Below are positions 1 through 6,622 of a stretch of DNA of 8,014 bases, in pieces. The notes beneath the pieces are model-generated. The model saw only the letters and a list, made by a program, of their open reading frames with translations, searched no databases and was not told the DNA's origin. The position numbers and the translations under genes are program-made. Positions within the stretch are counted from its first letter, which is position 1. The number at the start of each line of letters is the position of its first letter. Source of the stretch: Rhizobium sp. Q54 (GTDB lineage Bacteria > Pseudomonadota > Alphaproteobacteria > SMXS01); assembly GCA_945872035.1 (NCBI GenBank), contig CAMBYA010000095.1, forward strand, positions 1 to 8,014, written 5' to 3'.

Positions 1-69
1 ATCTCGCTCAATGGTTATCAATCCACGCCGCGGTTCACCCGGCGCATCGCGTCAAACGGGGAGTACAAC

Positions 70-357
70 ATGAGCAACGGGGAAGTTATCGCCGCCGCCA
101 TTTCGCACTGGTTGATCGAACCGCGCGCTGCGTCTCCGAACAAAGTGCAGACGCCGTTCCGCCACATGATCGTCGCCGCCGACAGCGCGGCTGCGGCGCG
201 GCAATACGCCGAGCGCTGGCGGATGTCTCGTCCTTATGCCATCAACGGACCGTTCACCGACCAGCGCCACTATCTCGTGCGCCGCCTGCCTGACCAGGCA
301 GTTGACAAACAGGGCAACGGCGCCGGCGTGGTTCATTCCGAACTGATGTCGTCGTAA
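70..357 (+). CDS. Hypothetical protein, short, unrecognised
   Basis: This encodes 95 residues from the ATG at 70, ending at TAA 355-357. I do not recognise the family. It is a soluble-looking, Ala/Arg-rich protein without a signal peptide, membrane segment or cysteine. A central stretch rich in aromatic and Arg residues (about residues 46-71, including ERW and HYLVRR) could be a small folded core. A purine-rich GGGGAG at 58-63 sits about 6 nt before the ATG, so this start is plausible. However, the same frame stays open to the left edge, and 19 of its 23 upstream codons end in G or C, which looks coding. The gene may therefore begin outside the window and this may be only its C-terminal part. 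It lies 83 nt before xth on the same strand. The overlapping antisense frame at 52-336 looks like a shadow. I am fairly sure it is a real gene, unsure of its start, and propose no function. Confidence 0.6.
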   Translation: MSNGEVIAAAISHWLIEPRAASPNKVQTPFRHMIVAADSAAAARQYAERWRMSRPYAINGPFTDQRHYLVRRLPDQAVDKQGNGAGVVHSELMSS

Positions 358-440
358 GCTACGGCGCCCGTCTGACGTAGACGTATTCCCCGTCGATCCG
401 GGTCTGCTAACATGCGGCCCCGTCGACGCGAGGGAAAATG

Positions 441-1211
441 ATGAAGATTGCCACCTGGAACGTGAACTCGGTGAAGGCCCGCCTGCCGCGGCTGCTGGAA
501 TGGCTGAAGGAATCCAGCCCGGATGTCGCGCTGCTGCAGGAAATCAAGGTGGTTGACGAAGGCTTCCCGTCCATGGAGATCGCCGACCTGGGCTACAACA
601 TCGCCACCCACGGCCAGAAGACCTACAACGGCGTCGCCATCCTCTCGAAGCACCGGCTGGAGGACGTCTCCATGGGCCTGCCCGGCAACGACGGCTCGGA
701 CGTTCAGGCCCGCTATCTGGAAGCGTTCACCGGCGGCGTGCGCGTCGGCTGCATCTACCTGCCCAACGGCAATCCGGCGCCCGGCGAGAAGTACGACTAC
801 AAGCTGGCCTGGATGGATCGTCTCGCTGCCCATGCCCGCGAGCTGCTGACCTGGGAGGAGAACCTGGTGCTGGGCGGCGACTACAACATCTGCCCAGCCG
901 ACGAGGACGTGTGGAGTCCAGCCGCCTTTGCCAACGACGCGCTGTGCCTGCCGCAGAGCCGCAACCGGTTCCGGCAGCTGCTGAACCTGGGCTACACCGA
1001 CGCCATACGCACGTTCCACCATGGCCCGCTCTATTCCTACTGGGACTACCAGGCCGGCGCGTGGGAGAAAGACCATGGCCTGCGCATCGACCATCTGTTG
1101 CTGTCGCCGCAGGCCGCCGACCGGCTGACCTCGGCCGGCGTCGACCGGGCCCCGCGCGGACGGGAGAAACCGTCGGACCATACGCCAGTTTGGTGCGAGC
1201 TGGACATCTGA
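441..1211 (+). CDS. xth: Exodeoxyribonuclease III (AP endonuclease, ExoIII family)
   Basis: This cytoplasmic Mg-dependent DNA repair enzyme cleaves DNA 5' of abasic sites and removes nucleotides and blocked ends from 3' termini in base excision repair. The 256 residues match the usual single-domain EEP (endonuclease/exonuclease/phosphatase) fold over its full length. Visible motifs, numbered from the ATG at 441, are WNVNS 6-10 (N7), LLQEIK 31-36 (metal ligand E34), the IYLPNG region with Y106, GGDYN 145-149 (D147, N149), RIDHLL from 215 (D217) and SDHTPV 245-250 (catalytic D246/H247). There are two tandem ATGs at 438 and 441. The ribosome binding site GAGGG at 430-434 is only 3 nt from the first but 6 nt from the second. 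The second also places N7 and E34 at the numbering of the E. coli enzyme, so I prefer it. The gene is followed after 67 nt by the importer operon. Family identity is essentially certain. Confidence 0.96.
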   Translation: MKIATWNVNSVKARLPRLLEWLKESSPDVALLQEIKVVDEGFPSMEIADLGYNIATHGQKTYNGVAILSKHRLEDVSMGLPGNDGSDVQARYLEAFTGGVRVGCIYLPNGNPAPGEKYDYKLAWMDRLAAHARELLTWEENLVLGGDYNICPADEDVWSPAAFANDALCLPQSRNRFRQLLNLGYTDAIRTFHHGPLYSYWDYQAGAWEKDHGLRIDHLLLSPQAADRLTSAGVDRAPRGREKPSDHTPVWCELDI

Positions 1212-1240
1212 CGGCGTTTCTTGTCTTGCGGCCCCGCCTC

Positions 1241-1272
1241 TCTCCCGTAATCTTGCCCGGGCAAGAGGGAGA
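1241..1272 (+). promoter_or_regulatory. Nested hairpin in the leader of the ABC importer operon, containing its ribosome binding site
   Basis: A perfect 16-bp palindrome TCTTGCCCGGGCAAGA lies at 1251-1266. It is flanked by a second pair of complementary arms, TCTCCC (1241-1246) and GGGAGA (1267-1272), with only GTAA (1247-1250) unpaired on one side. In RNA this could fold into about 6 + 7 bp. The 3' arm includes the purine-rich AGAGGGAGA (1264-1272) that is the evident ribosome binding site of the TTG start at 1279. No T-run follows, so it is not a classic intrinsic terminator for xth. It may gate translation of the importer, or the palindrome may be a protein-binding site in DNA. The structure is seen directly; the role is inferred. 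Confidence 0.5.
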
Positions 1273-1278
1273 CTGCAC

Positions 1279-2280
1279 TTGAACGGATTGCGTTTGTTCG
1301 CGGTGGCATGCCTGGGCCTGCTGGCGGCCGCCTGCTCCGAGCAGAAGAAGGCCGACGTGCCTGCCGATTCGGGAAAGACCCGCATCACCTTCGCCACTGA
1401 CTGGCGCGCCCAGGCCGAACAGGGCGGCTTCTACCAGGCGCTGGCGACCGGCGAGTATGCGAAACGCGGGCTCGACGTCACCATCATGCAGGGCGGGCCG
1501 GCAGTAAACGTGCCGCAACTGCTCGCCGCCGGCTCGGTCGACATGGGCATGGGCTCCAACAGCTTCATCGCCCTCAACCTGGCTGCCGAGAAGGTGCCGG
1601 TGAAGGCGGTCGCCGCGTTCATGCAGAAGGACCCGCAGGTGCTGATGGCCCATCCGGACCAGGGCATCAGGTCCATCGCCGACATGAAGGGCCGGCCGAT
1701 CCTGCTCAGCGACGCCTCGGTTACTGCGTTCTGGGTTTGGCTGAAGGCGAAATATGGCTTCACCGACGACATGGTGCGCAAATACACCTTCAATCCCGCG
1801 CCGTTCATCGCCGACAAGAAGGCGATCCAGCAGGGCTACGTGACCAGCGAGCCTTACACCATCGAGAAGGAGGCCGGGTTCAAGCCCGAGGTGTTCCTGC
1901 TCGCCGACGAGGGCTATCCCGGCTACGCGGCCATGGTGCTGGTACCCGAAGCGTTCATCGCGAAAAGCCCGGAAGCCGTGCGCGCCTTTATCGAGGCCTC
2001 CGCGGCGGGCTGGACATCCTACCTGAACGGCGACCCGGCACCCGGCGACGCGCTGATCCTGAAGGACAACCCGGAAGCCACGCCAGAGCTGCTAGCGCAG
2101 GCGCGCGAGAAGATGAAATCCTACGGCATCGTCGAATCCGGCGATGCCGGCATCGGCGGCATGACCGACGCGCGCTGGGCCGAGTTCTTCAAGATCGCGT
2201 CGGAACAGGGCGTCTATCACGAGGACATGGACTACAGGAGCGCCTACACACTCGATTTCCTCAAGCCTGCCGCTCCCTGA
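1279..2280 (+). CDS. ABC transporter substrate-binding lipoprotein, NitT/TauT (NMT1/THI5-like) class
   Basis: This is the periplasmic ligand-capturing subunit of an importer, 333 residues long and normal for the class. Residues 1-18 form a lipoprotein-type signal (basic Arg5, hydrophobic core, LLAAAC) with C19 as the likely lipidated cysteine. The lipobox is weak, with Ala rather than Leu at -3. The first lobe begins with ITFATDW (36-42). GGFYQALATGEYAKRGLDV (49-67) and the LLAAGSVDMGMG region (81-92) are the NMT1/THI5-type signatures. SIADMKG at about 132-138 is the usual hinge/second-lobe motif. The start is TTG, supported by AGAGGGAGA about 6 nt upstream. The downstream ATPase start overlaps its stop (TGATG). 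Related proteins bind thiamine-pyrimidine precursors, riboflavin, sulfonates or nitrate. The DW..GGFY..GEY..GLDV pattern recalls pyrimidine-binding ThiY-like proteins, but no TPP riboswitch or biosynthetic neighbour supports one ligand. The class is secure; the ligand is unknown. Confidence 0.9.
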   Translation: MNGLRLFAVACLGLLAAACSEQKKADVPADSGKTRITFATDWRAQAEQGGFYQALATGEYAKRGLDVTIMQGGPAVNVPQLLAAGSVDMGMGSNSFIALNLAAEKVPVKAVAAFMQKDPQVLMAHPDQGIRSIADMKGRPILLSDASVTAFWVWLKAKYGFTDDMVRKYTFNPAPFIADKKAIQQGYVTSEPYTIEKEAGFKPEVFLLADEGYPGYAAMVLVPEAFIAKSPEAVRAFIEASAAGWTSYLNGDPAPGDALILKDNPEATPELLAQAREKMKSYGIVESGDAGIGGMTDARWAEFFKIASEQGVYHEDMDYRSAYTLDFLKPAAP

Positions 2281-3026
2281 TGGAAGTCGCTTCCCTCGCC
2301 GCCGTCGAGGTCGAGTATCCAGGCCGGGGCAAGGCGCTCGGCCCGTTCGACCTGTCAGTGGAGGAAGGCGAGATCGTGGCGCTGGTCGGCCCGTCGGGCT
2401 GCGGCAAGAGCACCGCCCTGCGGCTGCTGGCCGGTCTGGAGCAGCCGACACGCGGCACGGTCACCCGCACGCCGGGACGCGGCGAGACATCGGTGGTGTT
2501 CCAGTCCCCCAATTTGATGCCGTGGGCGTCGGCGCTAGCCAACGCCGCGCTGCCGCTGGAACTCGACGGCATCGACAAAACCGAGGCCCGCAGGCAGGCC
2601 GCTGACGCCCTGGCGCGCGTGGGGTTGTCCGGCGCCGCCGCCGCCAAGCCGGCACAGCTTTCCGGTGGCATGGCCATGCGCGTGTCGCTGGCGCGTGCGC
2701 TGGTGACCGAGCCCAGGCTGCTGCTGCTCGACGAGCCGTTCGCGGCCCTTGACGAGATTACCCGGCGCGACCTGGCCGCCGACATCCATACCTTATGGAC
2801 CGAGACCCGTCCGGCGGTGATCTTCGTCACCCACAATGTCGAGGAAGCGGTGTACATGGCCTCGCGCGTCGTGGTGATGAGCGCCTCGCCCGGCCGCACC
2901 TTCAGCGTCGTGCCGACCGACCCGGCCCTGCCCCGGCCGCCGCATTTCCGCACGACGCTGGAGTTCCGTTCGGCCGCCGAAGCCATCTCCCGCGACCTGG
3001 CGCTCAGCATGGGCCGCGCCGCATGA
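2280..3026 (+). CDS. ABC transporter ATP-binding protein (TauB/SsuB-like)
   Basis: This cytoplasmic ATPase subunit powers the importer, at 248 residues. All nucleotide-binding motifs are present: Walker A GPSGCGKST at 37-45, Q-loop glutamine Q75 in VVFQ, signature LSGGM at 127-131 (Met in the last place, common in TauB/SsuB-type ATPases), Walker B LLLLDEP at 147-153 with E152, D-loop AALD at 155-158 and switch histidine H185 in VTH. The ATG at 2280 shares its A with the TGA of the binding-protein gene. I see no Shine-Dalgarno sequence in the preceding bases (CTGCCGCTCCC), so expression probably depends on reinitiation by ribosomes leaving the upstream gene. The same frame is open far upstream, but that part lies inside the binding-protein gene and lacks ABC homology. 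Its 3' end overlaps the permease start by 4 nt (ATGA). Confidence 0.95.
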   Translation: MEVASLAAVEVEYPGRGKALGPFDLSVEEGEIVALVGPSGCGKSTALRLLAGLEQPTRGTVTRTPGRGETSVVFQSPNLMPWASALANAALPLELDGIDKTEARRQAADALARVGLSGAAAAKPAQLSGGMAMRVSLARALVTEPRLLLLDEPFAALDEITRRDLAADIHTLWTETRPAVIFVTHNVEEAVYMASRVVVMSASPGRTFSVVPTDPALPRPPHFRTTLEFRSAAEAISRDLALSMGRAA

Positions 3027-3793
3027 ACCGGGCCATTATCGACGTCGCCGCTCCGCTGGTGCTGATCGCCGTGCTGCTGGCTGGCTGGGAAGCGGCGTGC
3101 CGGATCATGGCGATCCCCAGCTACTTCCTGCCGCCACCGTCGGAGATCGCCAGGGCGGCGATCTCCGGCGCGCCGGTGTTGTTTGAGTCGGCCTGGAACA
3201 CGCTGTTCATGGCGCTCAAGGCGCTGGTCGTGGCCAGCATCCTCGCCTGCGGCGTGGCGCTCGTCGTCGCGCTCAACCAGACACTGGAGAAGGCGGTGCA
3301 GCCGCTTGCGGTAGCGCTGCAGGTGACGCCGGTGATCGCCATCGCCCCGCAGGTGGTGATCTGGGCCGGCCTCGACCATCCCGAGCGCGCCATCGTCGCG
3401 CTGGCGGTGATCGTGGCGTTTTTCCCCATCTTCTCCGGCGCTCTGACCGGACTGAAGGCCACCGATCCGGACCTGGAGCGGCTGTTCGACCTCTACGGCG
3501 CGACCCGCTGGCAGCGCCTGTGGCGGCTGCGCATTCCATCGTCTGTGCCGTTCGTGCTGGAAGGCCACAAGGTGGCCGGCGGCCTGGCGGTTATCGGCGC
3601 CGTGGTAGCGGAATTCGTCGCCGGATCGGGCGGCGCTCAGGGCCTGGCCTGGCGCATCCTGGAATCGAGCAACCGGCTGCAGACTGCCCGCACCTTCGCG
3701 GCGGTGATTGTTCTGGCGATCATGGGCGCGCTGCTGCACGCGGCGCTGCGCCATGCGGAACGGGCGATCCTGAAGCGGCTGCGCGGGCGTTAA
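3023..3793 (+). CDS. ABC transporter permease (TauC/SsuC-like, BPD_transp_1)
   Basis: This inner-membrane channel subunit of the importer has 256 residues, the usual length. Hydrophobic segments are visible at about 8-24, 62-84, 94-114, 122-141, 185-201 and 223-241, consistent with six membrane helices. The cytoplasmic EAA-type coupling loop lies at about 154-173 (LFDLYGATRWQRLWRLRIPS), where the conserved Gly of the EAA motif is G159. This loop docks to the ATPase. The family hallmark FLPPPSEI lies after the first helix (35-42). The ATG at 3023 overlaps the ATPase stop as ATGA, with no separate ribosome binding site, so the two are probably translationally coupled. Longer in-frame starts would lie inside the ATPase gene. 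It is the last gene of the operon, converging with the - strand gene that ends at 3842. Confidence 0.94.
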   Translation: MNRAIIDVAAPLVLIAVLLAGWEAACRIMAIPSYFLPPPSEIARAAISGAPVLFESAWNTLFMALKALVVASILACGVALVVALNQTLEKAVQPLAVALQVTPVIAIAPQVVIWAGLDHPERAIVALAVIVAFFPIFSGALTGLKATDPDLERLFDLYGATRWQRLWRLRIPSSVPFVLEGHKVAGGLAVIGAVVAEFVAGSGGAQGLAWRILESSNRLQTARTFAAVIVLAIMGALLHAALRHAERAILKRLRGR

Positions 3794-3847
3794 AGCGCTT
3801 TCAGTTAAGGCGGAACGCTTTGCGGCCCGAAAGCCGCGCCCCTAACT
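3792..3847. terminator. Structured convergent gene-end region; possible bidirectional terminator
   Basis: The 48-nt gap between the convergent permease and the anchored-protein gene is full of complementary segments. AAAGCGCTTT (3792-3801) is a palindrome overlapping the permease TAA. GCGGC (3822-3826) pairs with GCCGC (3833-3837) over a 6-nt loop. The outer arms AGTTAAGG (3803-3810) and CCTAACT (3841-3847) pair with one bulged A. Neither strand carries a proper run of T after the GC stem, so an intrinsic terminator is only suggested. The outer arm includes the stop codon of the - strand gene. Confidence 0.35.
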
Positions 3848-4753
3848 GTCCTGTCCCGGCTTGCGGCGGGTGAGGAAAAAGCCGACCAGGCCGCCCGCCA
3901 GCACCACGCCGGCGCCCAGGAAGATGACCAGAAGCATGTTCTTGTCGCCTGTACCCGACGCGGTGCCCGAGTCAACGCTCGGCGCCTGCCCGGGAACGGC
4001 CGAAAACGGCGTAGCGCCGGTGTCTGGCGCGCCGCCGTTGGCGCTGACCAGTTCGGCCATGTCTTCCTTCATGTCCGACACCATGTCCGTATAGGTCTCG
4101 GCGCTCACATAAGGCTGGTAGATGTTCACCGTCACCACGTAGCCGTTGATCAGCGTCATGCCGATGACGCAGGCGATATCCTGCCCCACGCCCGCCGTGG
4201 TCTGGTTCAGCATCAGGCCGGAATAGATTCCCGAATCGTCCTTCGCCAGAATGCCAAGGCTCTTGATCTGTCCCATCTGGAACCCGCCCTGCAGCGTCTG
4301 GTTGATCCGCTGTTCGATCGATCCCTTCTGGCCGTCGAGATAGGCCTGCATATCGGAGCCGGCGGAGGCCTGGCTCATTTCCTCGATGACCTGCGCCCGG
4401 GTGTAGCCTGAGGCCGGCACCACCTGGCCGCCCGACAGCGGCAACAGGACGATGGTCCACTCGGTGATCGGCTGGGCGATGCCCTGGCGCATGCTGGCGA
4501 GGACGTTGCAGTCGATGAACAACGCGAGCAGGTTGTTCGTGCCTGTGAACATCTGGGTCATGGTGGAGAAATAGGCGGCGTCGAACTGGCTCGCCGACGG
4601 CTCGATCACGCACTGCCCGTCCGGCGCCTGCATGTCCATGCTGGTGCCGGGAACGATCTGGACCGTCGCGGCGGAGGCCGGCTGGGCCAACGCAAAGGCC
4701 AGCGCACAAAGAGTGCCGCCGGCCCACGACATCAGGGTTCGCGTCTTGCCCAT
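3842..4753 (-). CDS. Exported protein of unknown function with C-terminal membrane anchor
   Basis: I do not recognise this 303-residue protein. Its layout is clear. A Sec signal peptide with predicted cleavage after PASA (residue 28) is followed by an exported domain at about 29-240 with three cysteines (C48, C82, C195). Next is a low-complexity Gly/Ala/Pro/Ser/Thr linker at about 239-270, one hydrophobic Gly-rich helix at about 273-294, and a short basic tail starting RRK at 296. This predicts an N-out, single-pass protein with its main domain in the periplasm. The exported domain is rich in Gln, Met and Thr and contains hydrophobic stretches (WTIVLLPL near 99-106). The start at 4753 is chosen because GGAGGGG lies about 6 nt upstream. 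An in-frame start at 4795 would add 14 residues that break the signal peptide layout and carry the ribosome binding site inside coding sequence. It lies 51 nt downstream of ilvD and may be cotranscribed. Confidence 0.85.
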   Translation of the reverse strand: MGKTRTLMSWAGGTLCALAFALAQPASAATVQIVPGTSMDMQAPDGQCVIEPSASQFDAAYFSTMTQMFTGTNNLLALFIDCNVLASMRQGIAQPITEWTIVLLPLSGGQVVPASGYTRAQVIEEMSQASAGSDMQAYLDGQKGSIEQRINQTLQGGFQMGQIKSLGILAKDDSGIYSGLMLNQTTAGVGQDIACVIGMTLINGYVVTVNIYQPYVSAETYTDMVSDMKEDMAELVSANGGAPDTGATPFSAVPGQAPSVDSGTASGTGDKNMLLVIFLGAGVVLAGGLVGFFLTRRKPGQDS

Positions 4754-4789
4754 GTCATTCCCCTCCAGAACCAACCGGAAGAGTGTAGC

Positions 4790-4805
4790 ACGCAAGTCCT
4801 TGCGT
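4790..4805. promoter_or_regulatory. Palindrome between ilvD and the anchored-protein gene
   Basis: ACGCAAG-TC-CTTGCGT is a 7-bp perfect inverted repeat that begins at the last base of the ilvD stop codon. As RNA it gives a 6-bp stem with a 4-nt loop, too short and without a T-run for a convincing terminator. As DNA it is a 16-bp palindrome of operator size. On the - strand it is followed 3 nt later by TACACT, a weak -10-like hexamer, with CTGACG 15 nt upstream of that as a poor -35. It could therefore be an operator in a promoter for the next gene. All roles are inferred. Confidence 0.3.
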
Positions 4806-6529
4806 CAGATATCCGCGTAGACGTGGGTTTCGGCCGCGGCGCCGGGATGGGTCACCGCGCCTTTCCAGGCCGGGCCGACGAGCTGGGCGTATTTCCACAA
4901 TGCGCCCGACTGGTACTGATTGGACCGCGGCTTCCAGTCCTTGCGGCGCGCTTCCAGTTCGGCGTCGGACAGATCCACGACCAGCGTGCCCGCTTCGGCG
5001 TCGATGTGGATGACGTCGCCGTCCCGCAGCAGCCCGATCGTGCCGCCCAGCGCCGCTTCCGGCCCCACATGGCCGATGCACAGGCCGCGCGTGCCGCCCG
5101 AAAAGCGGCCGTCGGTGACCAGCGCCACCTTGGAGCCCATGTCCTGGCCGACGATGGCGGCGGTGGTCGACAGCATCTCGCGCATGCCCGGGCCGCCCTT
5201 CGGCCCCTCGTAACGAATGACGATGACATCGCCCTCGGCGTAGGCGCGGTTCTGCACCGCCTCGAACGCGGCTTCCTCGCCGTCGAAGCAGCGCGCGCGG
5301 CCGGTGAATATCAAGTTCTTCATACCGGCGACCTTCACGATCGCCCCTTCCGGCGCCAGATTGCCGGACAGGCCGACAACACCACCCGTGGGCGTGATCG
5401 GGTTGGTGTAGGGCCGCATCACGTCCTGGCCGTCGTCCCAGCGCACGTCCGCCAGGTTCTCGGCGATGGTCTTGCCGGTGACGGTCATGCAGTCGCCATG
5501 GATGAAGCCGCCGTCGAGGAGTGTCCTCAGCAGCATCTGGATGCCGCCCGCCTCCCACATGTCCTTGGCCACGTATCTGCCGCCGGGCTTCATGTCGGCG
5601 AGGTACGGCGTGCGCTTGAAGATTTCGGCCACGTCGTGCAGCGTGAATTCGATGCCCGCCTCGTGGGCGATGGCCGGCAGATGCAGCGCGCCATTGGTCG
5701 ATCCGCCGGTGGCCGCGACGACGACCGCGGCGTTCTCCAGCGACTTGCGGGTGACGATGTCGCGCGGCCGGATGTTGCGGGCGAGCAGTTCCATCACCGC
5801 GACGCCGCTGTCATAGGCGAACTGGTCACGTGATTCGTAGGGCGCGGGCGCGCCGGCCGAGCCGGGCAGCGCCAGTCCCATGGCTTCGGACACGCACGCC
5901 ATGGTGTTGGCGGTGAACTGGCCGCCGCACGATCCTTCCGACGGACAGGCGACGCATTCCAGCTTGAACAGCTCCTCATCGTCCATGTTGCCGGCCGAGA
6001 ACTGTCCGACCGCCTCGAACACGTCGACCACGGTCACGTCCTTGCCATGGAACTTGCCCGGCAGGATGGAGCCGCCATACATGAACACCGACGGCACGTT
6101 GAGCCGGACCATGGCCATCATCAGCCCGGGGAGCGACTTGTCGCAGCCGGCGAAGCCCACCAGCGCGTCGTAGCAATGCCCACGCATTGACAGCTCGACC
6201 GAATCCGCGATCAGGTCGCGGCTGGGCAGCGACGAAGACATGCCGGCATGGCCCATGGCGATGCCGTCGGTGACGGTGATGGTGGTGAACTCGCGCGGCG
6301 TGCCGCCCGCCGACCACACGCCGTCCTTGGCGACCTTGGCCTGGCGCATCAGCGCCGAGTTACAGGGCGCGGATTCGTTCCAGGTGCTGACCACGCCGAC
6401 CAGCGGCTGGTGGATCTGCTCCTCGTTCAGCCCCATGGCATAGTAATAGGATCGATGCGGCGCCCGCGACGGCCCTTCCGTCACATGGCGGCTGGGCAGC
6501 TTGGATTTGTCGAATCGGTGCGCGTCCAC
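4805..6529 (-). CDS. ilvD: Dihydroxy-acid dehydratase (IlvD/Edd family)
   Basis: This cytoplasmic Fe-S enzyme dehydrates 2,3-dihydroxy-isovalerate and 2,3-dihydroxy-3-methylvalerate to the keto acids leading to valine, leucine and isoleucine. From the GTG at 6529 it has 574 residues, the normal length. Cluster ligands are C56 (ESAPCN), C129 (GCDKS) and C201 ([12 protein letters not shown]). This three-cysteine pattern goes with [2Fe-2S] members. D88, D130 and K131 fit the Mg site, and S477 in [10 protein letters not shown] is the likely catalytic base. EGPKGGPGM is at 441-449. The GTG at 6529 has GGGAGA at 6540-6535, 5 nt upstream. A GTG at 6559 would add ten residues, lacks a ribosome binding site and would place the leader inverted repeat in coding sequence. 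The family also contains sugar-acid dehydratases with the same cysteine pattern, so the substrate rests on overall resemblance rather than context proof. The downstream neighbour is the anchored exported protein. Confidence 0.9.
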   Translation of the reverse strand: MDAHRFDKSKLPSRHVTEGPSRAPHRSYYYAMGLNEEQIHQPLVGVVSTWNESAPCNSALMRQAKVAKDGVWSAGGTPREFTTITVTDGIAMGHAGMSSSLPSRDLIADSVELSMRGHCYDALVGFAGCDKSLPGLMMAMVRLNVPSVFMYGGSILPGKFHGKDVTVVDVFEAVGQFSAGNMDDEELFKLECVACPSEGSCGGQFTANTMACVSEAMGLALPGSAGAPAPYESRDQFAYDSGVAVMELLARNIRPRDIVTRKSLENAAVVVAATGGSTNGALHLPAIAHEAGIEFTLHDVAEIFKRTPYLADMKPGGRYVAKDMWEAGGIQMLLRTLLDGGFIHGDCMTVTGKTIAENLADVRWDDGQDVMRPYTNPITPTGGVVGLSGNLAPEGAIVKVAGMKNLIFTGRARCFDGEEAAFEAVQNRAYAEGDVIVIRYEGPKGGPGMREMLSTTAAIVGQDMGSKVALVTDGRFSGGTRGLCIGHVGPEAALGGTIGLLRDGDVIHIDAEAGTLVVDLSDAELEARRKDWKPRSNQYQSGALWKYAQLVGPAWKGAVTHPGAAAETHVYADI

Positions 6530-6539
6530 GTCGTTCTCC

Positions 6540-6577
6540 CACTGTGCCGTCTCTGGCACAGTGTATCACGCACAGTG
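6540..6577 (-). promoter_or_regulatory. ilvD leader: inverted repeat plus direct repeats next to the ribosome binding site
   Basis: CACTGTGCC (6540-6548) and GGCACAGTG (6555-6563) form a perfect 9-bp inverted repeat around a 6-nt spacer. The half-site CACAGTG recurs at 6571-6577, exactly 14 bp after the copy at 6557-6563. On the transcribed (-) strand the hairpin ends where the GGGAGA ribosome binding site of ilvD begins, sharing one base. Farther out, TATCACGC occurs at 6564-6571 and again at 6587-6594. The arrangement suits either an operator with three half-sites or a leader hairpin affecting ribosome access. I could not identify a convincing -35/-10 pair. Confidence 0.45.
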
Positions 6578-6622
6578 GACGAAGTTTATCACGCGCGGAA
6601 GACGCAGTGCGATCCGTCAGGC

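Noticed and set aside
1212..1278. TPP or FMN riboswitch before the THI5-like importer
   Set aside because: The 67-nt leader is too short and lacks the conserved core sequences of either riboswitch. Only inverted repeats are present.
333..1397. Antisense open frame across xth and the start of the binding-protein gene
   Set aside because: It overlaps a clearly functional ExoIII gene, and its translation is Arg/Gly/Val-rich without family features.
1737..2279. N-terminal extension of the ABC ATPase
   Set aside because: It lies entirely inside the binding-protein gene in another frame, is Arg-rich and not ABC-like. The ATPase domain begins properly at the ATG at 2280.
2261..3754. Long antisense open frame (497 codons) across the ATPase and permease genes
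   Set aside because: It is opposite two genes with full ABC motifs. The translation is low-complexity Arg/Gln/His/Ala without any recognisable motif, as expected for antisense frames in GC-rich DNA.
4754..4795. Upstream start for the exported protein (14 extra residues)
   Set aside because: The strong GGAGGGG before 4753 would fall inside coding sequence, and the extension spoils the normal signal peptide N-terminus.
4823..5833. Long + strand open frame (336 codons) antisense to ilvD
   Set aside because: ilvD has all its catalytic motifs on the - strand. This frame's product has no motif or ribosome binding site and is a composition shadow.
6530..6559. Upstream GTG start for ilvD (ten extra residues)
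   Set aside because: There is no ribosome binding site before 6559, while the GTG at 6529 has GGGAGA well placed. The extra stretch coincides with the inverted repeat.
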